In this document: piece after piece, positions 18,299-27,150 of the stretch
Position numbering within the stretch: the stretch's first letter is position 1
How the letters are laid out: each line of letters opens with the position of its first letter
Origin: Trichomonas vaginalis G3
Taxonomy: Eukaryota; Parabasalia; Trichomonadida; Trichomonadidae
Reading direction: 5' to 3'
DNA length: 64,000 bases
Assembly (NCBI RefSeq): GCF_026262505.1
Contig: NC_067205.1
Span: forward strand, 4,278,001 to 4,342,000
Program-made: the position numbers and the translations under genes
The notes under the pieces: model-generated
What the model saw: only the letters and a program-made list of their open reading frames with translations
Database searches by the model: none
What the model was told of the DNA's origin: nothing

Positions 18299-18990
18299 AT
18301 GGCAGAAGACATAGTGGTTTATACTATTACGACTAAAAACCCTGAGTCATATAATTCTATAACAACAAACTTACAAAGTCCTCAAGGACGATATTGTAAA
18401 CTGACCTTAAACACGATGACGACTAAAGCCTGTTTTGCTCTTTTGACACCAGAAGACTTTATTGTTGTGAATGGTAAAAAATACTCCTTTGAAGATACTT
18501 ACTCAGATATACCACCAACAGGTTTTGTTGACTTATTTAATACTTTAAGTACAGGTGTAACATGTGCTGCAACTAGAGCAGGTTTCATTATGTTTGGATG
18601 TCCGACTGAGTTTAGTATAAACGATATGAGCTATAATACAAAACTTATATCTGGTTTTTACTACCAACAGTTTCCTATAACAGGAAAAGGTGTCATACAA
18701 GGAATGTCTGTTCCATTGACTTTAAGTACACCTATTTTATATATTGTTTCAAACTTAGGTTCAAAGTGCTATTCGAATGTCGACAGAAACTACTATGACC
18801 AAAAGATACTCATGCGTATAAACAACACTTTCTCTGCTGGTTTGCCTATTGTTCATTCGAATGCAGAGTTTTCAGCTTTAGTAACTCAAACACTTTAGCA
18901 AACATAAACTTAACCTTAGTTGACGCAAACTTTGTTCCTGTAAAACTTTTATGTCCTATGTATTTGTCAATGACGGCAGAAAGTTTCGGA
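18299..18990 (+). pseudogene. Polinton P1 beta-rich virion protein, possibly minor capsid; broken
   Basis: Starts six bases after the preceding stop (TAAGTAAAAATG). The translation is beta-strand rich with many Thr/Ser/Tyr and few charges, ending with a NLTLVDANFVPV-like strand pattern. Its size and place after the major capsid gene would suit a penton-type single jelly-roll minor capsid protein, but this is inference from composition and order. Broken copy. Confidence 0.4.
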
Positions 18991-19115
18991 ATTGGAAGAT
19001 GCAACTGGTGAAAGTATTGTACTACAAGAACAACTTCAACAACAATAGCTCAAGAACAACAAATGCAACAACAAATAGCTCAAGAAAAAAAAATATTTTT
19101 TTTTATTTTTATAAA

Positions 19116-20355
19116 AATGTACAGAATAGACGTTTCAGATTTTTTATGACTTCCAAGCGTTCAGAAATATGTGTCCATTTCGAGACTATAACAAAGCAGT
19201 CGAGAATTTGAAACGTTTAGTATTTATGTGACTCTGCCCCAGAATGTTATGTCATGAAAGAATGGGATGTAGTCTTTAACAAACCTAAAGCGACAATAGT
19301 TTCAGGAACAAGAATGTAAACAGATAACTTAAGAAAATAAAAGTCGTACAAGTTGGTATGAAGATGTTAGATGCTTGGGATATCTTATGTCAAAGTTAGA
19401 TGATTTTTCAGTTCGTGGTATAAAGTTCTATACACCTTCTCCAAACTTCTATTCTATCTTCACTGGATATAAATACGAAACAAGTAGAATGGAAAGAAAA
19501 TGTTATAGAAGCTTGGTTAGACCATGTCAAAGAAATTATATGCAATGGAAACGAAAGAGTCTATGAGTATATCTTATGTTGGTTTGCAAACATCTTACAA
19601 CATCCAAGTGCAAAATGAAACTGCTCTCATCATAATTGGAAAACAAGGAACAGGTAAGAACACTTTCTTTACAGTATTTTGTGCAAACTGTTAGAAGGCT
19701 ATTCGAACCCTAATATGACAAACTTAGAAAACATCTGCGGTAAATTAACTCTTCAATAGAGAATATGAAACTTATAGTATGTAACGAACTTCAAAGTATA
19801 GATACAACAAAGGTTTTAAACTCAGATGCTTTGAAGAGTCTTATAACAGACAAAGTTGGAGTTGTTGAAAGAAAGTATAGAGACCAAAGAGTTTGTGAAA
19901 ATGTTGCAAATTTCATCATGGTTTCAAACAAACAACGCCGTTCCGATGAAGTTAGAAAGTTCTGACAGAAGATATGTAGTTGTCAGAACGTCAGATTCTC
20001 ATATGCAAGATACTGAATATTTTGACGACTTAGCAGAAACTTTAACATCTGACTTTTACAACCACTTGTTCTCATATTTCATGACATTAGATATTTCAAA
20101 GTTCAATCCAAGACAAATTCCACATACCGAAGAGAGACAAACATTGTTAGAAGCAAACAAGAGTGTATATATGAACTGTTCATAGATGAAACTGACTTTG
20201 AGTGTTTAGATGAAAGGTCATTGTACGATTCGTATAAACAATATTGTCAAGAGTATGGTTATATGACAGCGTCTAAACGAACATTCTTGGCAAATGTCAA
20301 AAGTCTTTTAGACGTACAGAATGGTGTATATACAAAGAAAAATTTTTCTGAGTAA
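19116..20355 (+). pseudogene. Polinton P1 D5/SF3-like helicase, broken
   Basis: Replicative ATPase/helicase of the D5-like SF3 class. Visible parts are a Walker A strand (IIGKQGTGKNT), a following CxNELQ strand corresponding to Walker B, an ITDKV segment, and the VSNN...SDRRY(V) sensor-like region. A C-terminal winged-helix-like tail matches the fragment at the right window edge (63855-64000). The start is preceded by TTTTTATTTTTATAAAAATG, the same leader as the polymerase gene. Broken copy. Confidence 0.65.
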
Positions 20356-20391
20356 ATTTTAAAAAAAATATTTTTTTATCCGATAGAAAAG

Positions 20392-20815
20392 ATGACGAAA
20401 TTCATCTCAGTAAACAAGTACATGTCAGGACTTAAAGAAGAACTAGACCCATTCACATATTTGAATGTTTACTTCTACCATTTGAAAAGTCTACATTTGA
20501 CAAAGTTTGGAACATCGAACCAGTTAAGTTTGCTATTGTGACTAAAAAATGGTGCGAAATTTGAAGACTTAGACATAGAAGGTTTGTTAACAGTCAAAGA
20601 AAGTTTTGACAGAAGGTTTTCAAACCTTAAAGAAGGCAAAGCATACAAACTTGTATACCTTATGAACCAAAGAAAGCAGACGACTATGAATATTATGAGT
20701 CTAAAGTTGTAGAAGTTCAAGGTAAATTGGGTAAAAAGATTTTAGAGTCTAAGCCGTGTTTGCTCCTAAAGAGGAAGAGAACATTGACATTGACCCAGAA
20801 ATTTCTAAAAAAAAA
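20392..20815 (+). pseudogene. Polinton P1 conserved protein following the helicase
   Basis: Counterpart of 63403-63819 in P2: MTKxISVNKYM start, a FYHFEKSTFDKVWNIEPVKFAIV segment, a YLMNQRK(Q/K) region and an acidic C-terminus. Function unknown; its constant place after the helicase suggests a replication role. Broken copy. Confidence 0.5.
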
Positions 20816-20823
20816 TTTTATTT

Positions 20824-21269
20824 TTACATGTCATATCTCCCCTTCTCTGGCTCTGGTTCTTTCTTCTCTTCTTCTACTTTCTTTTCTTTCTTTTCTCTCT
20901 TCTTCTTTTCTGGTGGAGTTATGTCAAACTTCTCAGAACCATATTTTTGTAAAAGTTCTTTGTCCTTTAATAGCTTTCTATTCTGTTTTCTATTTCATCT
21001 TCAAGAACAGCGCATGTGTCTTCTTTGCATTCTAAGAAGTTTTGTTGGACTTCATCTCTCCAAGAGGCGTCATCTCTGTCAACAAGTCTGTCATTGACAA
21101 ATTTTAAGACTTCTCTGCTTAATGTTTTATGGTTCTTGTCATATTCCCAGAAACAGAACTTTAGAACAAATTCACCTCTCTTGTTTACACTATGTAAGAT
21201 TTTATGGTCGACAGATGTTTTGCTGTCGAAAAGCTTGTCTCGAATATAGATAGCGAAATCGCTAGACAT
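20824..21269 (-). pseudogene. Polinton P1 conserved protein, Lys/Glu-rich C-terminus
   Basis: Counterpart of 62934-63386 in P2. It starts MSSDFAIYIRDKLFDSK, continues with a helical region, and ends in a highly charged EKKKREKKEKK-type tail. It is convergent with the preceding gene and divergent from the ATPase. Function unknown. Slightly broken. Confidence 0.5.
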
Positions 21270-21305
21270 TTTCTAAAAGATAAAAATTTTAATTTTTCTA
21301 AAAAT

Positions 21306-22161
21306 ATGTTAGAAAAAAAGTTTGCTGACATTGACAAGAAATTTGAGAATGTTTTAAATAAGAACAAGAGGAAGTTGGAAAATGCTCAGATAAACCCATA
21401 CATGACAAGTTCTTATTTGCTCAGAATGGTATAACAGGTCTAATCGCACCACCTGGGTCGGGTAAGACTTTCACTTATCTTAAAATGGCTGCACAACAAC
21501 AAGAACTAGATGAGAAGAACCCATTCTATGAGTTAGTAGTCATTTGTAGTACTTCGGGTCAATTTGACCAAACCGTCAATTCGTTCAAAGATATTATAAA
21601 AAAGTCTAAGTTAGTATGTATAAAAGACTCTGAGTTGTTAGATTGGATAAAGAAGTACCAAAGAAGAGTTTTGAAGTACAATGCTATAAATGAGTATGTC
21701 AATTCGAAGTTTAAAGACCCAAATGAGGAAATGCAGCGAATATTAGAGAAGAAACACTTCAGAAACAAACAGAAAGAGATAGAATACATTTCGAAGAAAT
21801 TGCAATCTTACGATTGGAAGACTTACCCTCACAGATGTCTTCTTATCTTAGATGACTTTGCTTCTCATCCTTTGTTAAAAACAGAGAACAAGACATGTGT
21901 CGAATTCTTAAGAAGCTCAGACACTTTAACATCTCTGTTGTCATTGTGTACAGACAGCCAAGTTTAAGTAAGGATGTAAAGAGAATACTTACTGATATCA
22001 TACTTTTCCCCGGATTGTCCGAAGACGATTTCATGGAACTTATGAAAGAGTCCATGGCAGGTAAGTTTGACAGACATGAACTATGGAGAAGTACAAAGTC
22101 ATACAAGACCCTCATACTTCTTTCAGAATTCACATCTACGCAAACAAAGTTCAAATTGTAA
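21306..22161 (+). pseudogene. Polinton P1 packaging ATPase (A32-like), broken
   Basis: FtsK/HerA-type genome-packaging ATPase. A Walker A (APPGSGKTFTYL) follows a short coiled N-terminus, Walker B is RCLLILDDFASHP, and the C-terminal strand is HIYANKVQIVK-like, as in the better preserved P2 copy at 62030-62901. The leader contains two TTCTAAAA words. It would act inside an assembling capsid. Broken copy. Confidence 0.75.
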
Positions 22162-22164
22162 AAG

Positions 22165-22268
22165 TCAAGCGTAAAAATGTAAGTGTTTGAGTCTTAGTCT
22201 GTTGGTGTGCTGGGCTGTCGGTTCTTCTGGCTTTGGAATGGACTCGGTTGGTGGTACGTCGGACATTC
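22165..22268 (-). pseudogene. 5' stub of a proline-rich Polinton gene
   Basis: Begins MSDVPPTE(S/P)I, the same start as the proline-rich gene at 59551 in P2, then diverges and ends after about 33 residues next to the ATPase gene. It is a remnant left where the cargo regions of the two elements differ. The repeat array at 22275-22590 lies directly upstream of its start. Confidence 0.55.
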
Positions 22269-22274
22269 GTTTGT

Positions 22275-22590
22275 GTCCTGTCGGAAGGAAGGACTTTTCC
22301 TGTCGGAAAGAAAAACTTTTCCTGTCGGAAAGAAAAACTTTTCCTGTCGGAAAGAAAAATTTTTCCTGTCGGAAAGAAAATTTTCCTGTCGGAAAAAAAA
22401 TTTTCCTGAAGGTCGGCCAAAAAGTTCTCAATTTTCGAAAATTTGAATGGTTTACGACGGACAACTGGAAAAATTTTTCCTGTTGGAAGGAAGGACTTTT
22501 CCTGTCGGAAGGAAGGACCTTTCCTGTCGGAAGGAAGGACTCGGAATGCCAGAAGGAAGGACTCGGAATGCCAGAAGGACTCGGACAAGA
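22275..22590. repeat. Minisatellite of CCTGTCGGAA(A/G)GAA units
   Basis: About ten imperfect copies of a 20-26 bp unit (TTTTCCTGTCGGAAAGAAAA), interrupted by a short unique stretch around 22400-22470 (AATTTTCGAAAATTTGAA). Each unit is partly self-complementary (TTCC..GGAA). The same array precedes the homologous gene in P2 (59281-59535). Confidence 0.85.
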
Positions 22591-22654
22591 CAATTTACCA
22601 TCTAGAGCTACCTGAGCCATCTTTGGTGTCAAGCTTGAAAAATATATGGTTCAT

Positions 22655-23432
22655 TTACTCTTCCTCTTTGAAGTTATCGAAATACTCTGTTATCTTTTCC
22701 TTTAACAATGGCAAATCTTCTTTGAAGGTAAGTATTGTACAACCTTTAATATCATAGTGTGTTTGAGGTAAAGTATCTTGAACTATTTGTTTCACATCTT
22801 CATTCGGTGTCATTGAAATCGGTAGTTTTCGCGATAGAACCAATTTCTGTCAGATTTGTAAATCTTAGCAAGGTCGTAAAAGCTTTTGTTGTTTCTTCTG
22901 ACTAAATGCAAACATAACCATATCTCTGTCTTCTTCATTTCCATCTCTTCAGATAAATCATATACTTATAGTTCTTTTCCTTTCCTTTTGGTACCGAACG
23001 TGGTATTCTTTTCTGTATGTTTTTGTCTTCTTTCATCATATCTTCTCTCTGCTTTGTACAAAGTTCGTCAAGTAGCATAAGTATGTAGATTGCATAACGA
23101 GGTGAAGCCCACATTGCTATTGAACTAGCTAGGAACTTATGAACATATATACCTTTTAGATGCGATGGTAAGTTTTGTCTGTCTTGGTACATCTTTTTAA
23201 GTTCTACATGTTCAAACTCACTGAGGAGTTCATGAGTGCTATTTAATTCAAACCAGTCTTGTGGTTTCTTAGTATCTGGTGCAAAACATGCTGTCAAAAT
23301 ACTTTGCATTTGGTACATGTCATCTTTGACTGAACGAATGAGACGGAGTTGTTTGTTAAACTGTATGTACTCGTATTCTTCACTTATGGCTTCATGAACG
23401 ATAGCAGTTGTTGTGTTCTCTGATGTTGACAT
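22655..23432 (-). pseudogene. KilA-N domain protein of Polinton P1
   Basis: Contains a KilA-N-like DNA-binding domain: YEYIQFNKQLRLIRS at the start and the diagnostic GIYVHKFLASSIAMWASPRYA segment (compare the WVHPxLAxxIAxWxSPxxA core of the family). KilA-N proteins are common in large DNA viruses and phages, often as regulators. The ATG at 23432 is preceded by TGTATGTAAGAACAGAA, shared with the next gene. The 3' part beyond the domain is decayed. Confidence 0.6.
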
Positions 23433-24132
23433 TTCTGTTCTTACATACAAAATAAAAAAATAAAAAAAAAATAAAATTAGCGTTATTTTCTATCTTGTAT
23501 AAAAGACCAAAAATAAACGCTTTACATGTATTTTCAGCAACTTCGTCAAATACTTTTATAGCTTTCTCTATCTCATCTACTTCGAAAGTTTCTTTACCTT
23601 TCGTGGGAGCACCATACCTTTTCTCAAAAACTTCAAGTAGTTCTGTTTCAGCAGCTCTCATATCGTTAACAAACACAACCTTGACTCTATTGACTGTACT
23701 GTCATATCTTTGAGTTATATTATATGTTCTTCCTATCTTATATCTCTTTGTATTGAAGTCCTTCGGTTTCTGAACGATGTAAAGTAAGCCCTCACTGCAA
23801 CGTTCCGTATCGAATGAACCATATGTTATGAAATTATATCCAACAACTGGGTCAATCCAGAACAAAACTACTGGTATAAGACTTTTGTCTATAAGATATG
23901 CTGTAGTTCCACAGAATCTTACCGATATCATCAGCTCAGGATTTCTTGTCAAAATTTTCTGAGTTGAAGCAATTCCAACCCAATGGGATGTTTTCTTTCC
24001 AGATGGTGTTAAAATGTCTGACAAAGAATATTTTTTGTATTTCTTTGAGTATCTTACGTTTAAATCACCAATTCTAACCACTTTGGTCTCATTGTCTATC
24101 TTTTTAACTGTTTCAAACTCAGTGTTTGTCAT
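23392..24132 (-). CDS. KilA-N / T5orf172 (GIY-YIG-like) protein of Polinton P1
   Basis: 246-residue frame from the ATG at 24132. The N-terminal half resembles a KilA-N domain (HWVGIAST..., then YLIDKSLIPVVLFWIDPVV). The C-terminal half carries a T5orf172-type nuclease-like core: LLYIVQKP, YKIGRT, then RxxxxxVxxVFVND with AAETELLEVFEKRYG. This domain combination is typical of Bro/KilA-type accessory proteins of DNA viruses. The reading frame runs over the start of the downstream KilA-N gene. Leader identical to that gene (TTTGTATGTAAGAACAGAAA). Confidence 0.6.
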   Translation of the reverse strand: MTNTEFETVKKIDNETKVVRIGDLNVRYSKKYKKYSLSDILTPSGKKTSHWVGIASTQKILTRNPELMISVRFCGTTAYLIDKSLIPVVLFWIDPVVGYNFITYGSFDTERCSEGLLYIVQKPKDFNTKRYKIGRTYNITQRYDSTVNRVKVVFVNDMRAAETELLEVFEKRYGAPTKGKETFEVDEIEKAIKVFDEVAENTCKAFIFGLLYKIENNANFIFFLFFYFVCKNRNVNIREHNNCYRS

Positions 24133-24227
24133 TTTCTGTTCTTACATACAAAATAAAAAAAATATTTTAAAAAAACTAGCGTTTATTTTTCTATCTTAAG
24201 GAAATTCATGATTTCAGGGATTTTTTT

Positions 24228-24388
24228 GAGTTTTAGGCGACCAGGTTTTTTTACTACTCGCAATTTTTTACGATTTTCATGAGTTTTAGGCGAGTAAGAT
24301 TTCTTACGTACTCGCAATTTTTTACGATTTTCATAGAGTTTTGGCGACCCCTGTAAAAGTCGGGGTCGCAATTTTTTACGATTTTCGT
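24228..24388. repeat. Three tandem 53-54 bp units, each with a variable hairpin
   Basis: Units at 24228-24280, 24281-24334 and 24335-24388. Constant arms are GAGTTTT(A)GGCGA on the left and TCGCAATTTTTTACGATT on the right. Between them the stem differs: unit 2 GCGAGTA/TACTCGC (24290-24296 with 24309-24315), unit 3 GCGACCCC/GGGGTCGC (24344-24351 with 24362-24369), unit 1 only GCGA/TCGC. The compensatory changes argue for selection on the fold. It lies between the T5orf172 gene start and the palindromic cassette. Confidence 0.85.
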
Positions 24389-24397
24389 ACGGAATCT

Positions 24398-24411
24398 CTA
24401 CCCGCGGGTAG
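24398..24411. repeat. Perfect 14-bp palindrome
   Basis: CTACCCGCGGGTAG, a GC-rich perfect palindrome just after the tandem hairpin array in otherwise AT-rich DNA. Possible protein-binding site or cruciform; nothing more can be said. Confidence 0.8.
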
Positions 24412-24638
24412 CAAACATATGAGGAAATTCATGAAATTTGGTCATTTTTTTCAGCAAAAATATATTTTAGGTGTCACCAGGTCCCTCGGTCCCTCGGTCC
24501 CTCGGTCAACTAACATCTTTTTGAAAATGGTGACAACATGACATTTTGACAACAACACAGGAAATAAACTTCTTCGTCAATGTTTTGTCAAGATTTCATC
24601 GTCAATGAGCGTAAATCAGACAAAAATATATTTTAGGT

Positions 24639-24802
24639 GAAGAGGTGAGATCTCACCTGTTTTCTCACCTCTTTTTTCACCCCATATGTCCTTACTGAAA
24701 AAGTACGTGTTCCATATGTCATTTTACTCAGCAAAAATATATTTTAGGGTAGATGGTGAGATCTCACCTCTTTTCTCACCTCTTTTCTCACCTCTTTTTC
24801 AC
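24639..24802. repeat. Two GGTGA-GATC-TCACC palindrome blocks
   Basis: Blocks at 24639-24705 and 24747-24802. Each has a perfect palindrome GGTGAGATCTCACC followed by reiterated TTTTCTCACCTC units and preceded by ATATTTTAGG. They sit directly downstream of the gene ending at 24799, where a transcription terminator would be expected. Confidence 0.75.
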
Positions 24803-25713
24803 AAGCGTCTTACATGAATTGTACGATGTATATTTGAAATTCTAAACAGTTTTGTAGCTTCTATTTCTTCACGAAGGATATCAAAAGTTTTAACAATATT
24901 GAATGTTTCTTTATATTTCTTCTTGACATCTGAAAGAAGGAAATCGTCAGCAGTTGGATAGTTTTTGTTCAGAAATGTCAACATGTCCATTTTATCTTCT
25001 GCTGGTTTCTCTGCTTCTTTCTTTAAGTCAGCATAGTCGTTTCGCATACGTTCTATCTCTTTGACGGAGTAGTTATATTTCCTCATTGCTGCTTTACATT
25101 TTGAACATTGTGGGTTCATTTTAGCATTGTACATTGAAATTTGACCTGCTAGAACAACTAAGGCGTCAATGGTTTTCTTTAACTCAAAAGTTGCTGGTTT
25201 TATCTGTTCGTTCCATACTTTACCTCTTCTATCTTTATCTCTTATCTGCCATACACATTTTGCAACTAACGAAACAAAGTTGTCGTAGGTCTTAAATTCT
25301 TCAGATTTATATATGTCAGAGATGTTCTTATATAACATGTCGCAATCTTTGTCCATAACTTTGTGGTTGCAATGAAATCCAAGAAACTCATAGTTTACCT
25401 TACGTATGAACTTCTTTATTTCTACTGAGTCAGTTGCTTTGACTTCTATTTCATCGAATTCAGGAATAGTGAGCTTTTGTTGTTGTATTTCAGGAAGTTT
25501 AGGTAGATGGTCAATAATATCCTGCATTTCATAAAGATATTCTTCATTTGTTTCATCTTTCGCAGTGCAATCTAAATCTCCTTGGAGAAGTTCTTGCTTT
25601 ATCTTCTGGATTTCTGTTTCGAAAGTATATGAAGAAGGAATGAAGCTTTTCATCTCTACTAACATTGAAGTTGGGTTCATGACTAACGAGTTTGGTGCTG
25701 TTGTTGCTAACAT
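24799..25713 (-). CDS. Conserved Polinton protein with CxxC motif
   Basis: 304 residues, start MLATTAPNSLVMNPTSM. Mostly helical and charged. A CSKCKAAMRKYN segment (CxxC) in the C-terminal third may bind zinc. The last part is again helical (MDMLTFLNKNYPTADDFLL, DVKKKYKETF). The P2 counterpart at 60969-61879 has the same gene ends and similar palindrome blocks around it. Function unknown. The start follows TTTTTATTTTTATTGTAAGAAC, like the T-rich leaders of replication genes, so a non-virion role is possible. Confidence 0.55.
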   Translation of the reverse strand: MLATTAPNSLVMNPTSMLVEMKSFIPSSYTFETEIQKIKQELLQGDLDCTAKDETNEEYLYEMQDIIDHLPKLPEIQQQKLTIPEFDEIEVKATDSVEIKKFIRKVNYEFLGFHCNHKVMDKDCDMLYKNISDIYKSEEFKTYDNFVSLVAKCVWQIRDKDRRGKVWNEQIKPATFELKKTIDALVVLAGQISMYNAKMNPQCSKCKAAMRKYNYSVKEIERMRNDYADLKKEAEKPAEDKMDMLTFLNKNYPTADDFLLSDVKKKYKETFNIVKTFDILREEIEATKLFRISNIHRTIHVRRL

Positions 25714-25791
25714 GTTCTTACAATAAAAATAAAAAATATTTTTTTAAAAAAACTAACTTTCTTTTTATTTCGGGAAAATTCATGAAAATTC

Positions 25792-26045
25792 AAGAGGTGA
25801 GAAAAGAGGTGAGAAAACAGGTGAGATCTCACCACTTCACCTAAAAAATATTTTTGCCGAAAAAAATGAGTTTTGGTTGAAAAAACAGGTGGAGCCAAAA
25901 GTGGCTCGACCTCAAAACAAGCATTTTGTGAAGAATATACCAACCGCCAGAATGTCGACGGTTGCTTTTTATACAAAATTCAACGGGTGAAAAAACAGGT
26001 GAGAAAAGAGGTGAGATCTCACCACTTCACCTAAAATATATTTTT
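25792..26045. repeat. Two palindrome blocks and stem-loops upstream of 24799-25713
   Basis: Blocks at 25792-25852 and 25984-26045, in inverted orientation to those downstream (GAGGTGAGAAAA units, then GGTGAGATCTCACC, then CACTTCACCTAAA). Between them are a hairpin at 25888-25911 (GAGCCA-AAAG-TGGCTC) and a second at about 25933-25956 (CAACCG...CGGTTG). P2 has the matching arrangement at 60665-60905. Confidence 0.75.
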
Positions 26046-26235
26046 GGGTCATTTACGCTCATTACGATGAAAGTCTTGACAAAACATTGACGAAGAAATC
26101 TATCTCCTGTGTTGTTGTCAAAATGTCATGTTGTCACACTTTTTCAGAGAAGTTAAAATGACCTGGGGACCGAGGGACCGAGGGACCTGGTGACGTAGTG
26201 ACACCTAAAACCATCTAACCTAAACATCTCATTTT

Positions 26236-27096
26236 TCAATACTTTTTCAGCACTTTTCCGTAGTTGTATATGAAAGACAATTCGAGATAAAAGTCATAGT
26301 ATAATGGTATAATATGCTGCACACCGTTTGTTGTGAACCAAACTTGAAAGTCAGAGAAACTGTTACTAGGTGGTTCGTAGAATTTAGAAGCAAAGTCATA
26401 AAAGTCCTTACCGATACAAAGAAAACTGTTGTTGCTTGAACTGAAACTTGCATGACATATAACATTTTGAGGGTCAAACACGTTTCTATAAACTGTCAAA
26501 TCTGTTGGTGGAAGTATAAATTTAAATGGACCATCTGGTGGTAATGGTTCGTTCTGGTTTAGTAACCGAAGAAATTGCGCCCAAGAACGTCTGTCCACCC
26601 CCCAATATAAAAACTCTGTATCTCTTGGAGGGTTACTTTCAATCTTTTGAAATGAAACTGTGGAGTTCATCTTGTCGTATTCTAGTTTTAGATAGTATGT
26701 TCCATTTAGTAAAGAGTGGTATTTTTCTTGAAATTCCCAGTAGTATTTGTTTATTTGAGTTTGAAAGTCATTTAGAGTTTTTTCAAGACTTTCGTCTGAA
26801 CGAATTGTAAAGATTTTCATTTCGTCAAATTTTTCTATTAGACCATCAGAGCCTTTATACTGACCGTGAAAATATACTGCGAACATGAATGCATTAGTTC
26901 TATTTGAAAACAAAACTCTTCTAAATCCTATTGCCTTTGCATCTGAAGGACTTTGAAGCCAACGAATTGGATAGTCAAACCTGTAAGCTCCGGATGAAAT
27001 TTCTTCATCTGAAATATTCCTACCAGCATTTGTAAAGATATAGTCTAACGGTTTTGTATCTGCTACTTTTGTTCTTTGTTTTTCAACCTGAAGCAT
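26236..27096 (-). CDS. Polinton P1 spike-family protein (second copy)
   Basis: 286 residues, start MLQVEKQRTKVADTKPLD. Same family as 32771-33623 and 50304-51152: YRFDYPxRWL near residue 42, AIGFRR at about 60, and a conserved C-terminal module (NSFLCIGKDFYDF..., FYEPPSNSFSDFQVWFTTNG, IPLYYDFYLELSFIYNY). The middle (about residues 75-190) differs from the other copies. It lies next to the polymerase, away from the fibre gene. A virion surface protein is inferred; the strong end conservation with a variable middle is seen directly. Confidence 0.55.
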   Translation of the reverse strand: MLQVEKQRTKVADTKPLDYIFTNAGRNISDEEISSGAYRFDYPIRWLQSPSDAKAIGFRRVLFSNRTNAFMFAVYFHGQYKGSDGLIEKFDEMKIFTIRSDESLEKTLNDFQTQINKYYWEFQEKYHSLLNGTYYLKLEYDKMNSTVSFQKIESNPPRDTEFLYWGVDRRSWAQFLRLLNQNEPLPPDGPFKFILPPTDLTVYRNVFDPQNVICHASFSSSNNSFLCIGKDFYDFASKFYEPPSNSFSDFQVWFTTNGVQHIIPLYYDFYLELSFIYNYGKVLKKY

Positions 27097-27150
27097 TTTA
27101 TATATGTAAAAATATACTGTTTTAAAAACGTTTTTATTTCATGCAATGTT

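Larger units (their letters stand above)
24465..26210. repeat. Inverted flanking repeats around one Polinton gene
   Basis: Left arm about 24465-24675 and right arm about 26005-26210 are imperfect inverted copies. Each holds GGTGTCAC...GGTCCCTCGGTCCCTCGG, a CAACATGACATTTTGACAAC stretch, a TCGTCAATGTTTTGTCAAGA stretch, and a GGTGA-GATC-TCACC palindrome block next to TATATTTTAGG. They bracket the gene 24799-25713. Confidence 0.7.

Noticed and set aside
22187-22615. Plus-strand frames reading CRKEKLFLSERK-type repeats
   Set aside because: Translation of the minisatellite; all six phases are open there because the unit lacks stops, so it is not evidence of coding.
24639-24802. GGTGAGATCTCACC blocks as bacterial-type Rho-independent terminators
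   Set aside because: Stems are only five pairs plus GATC, and the host is a eukaryote. The repeats extend well beyond a simple terminator, so the role is left open.
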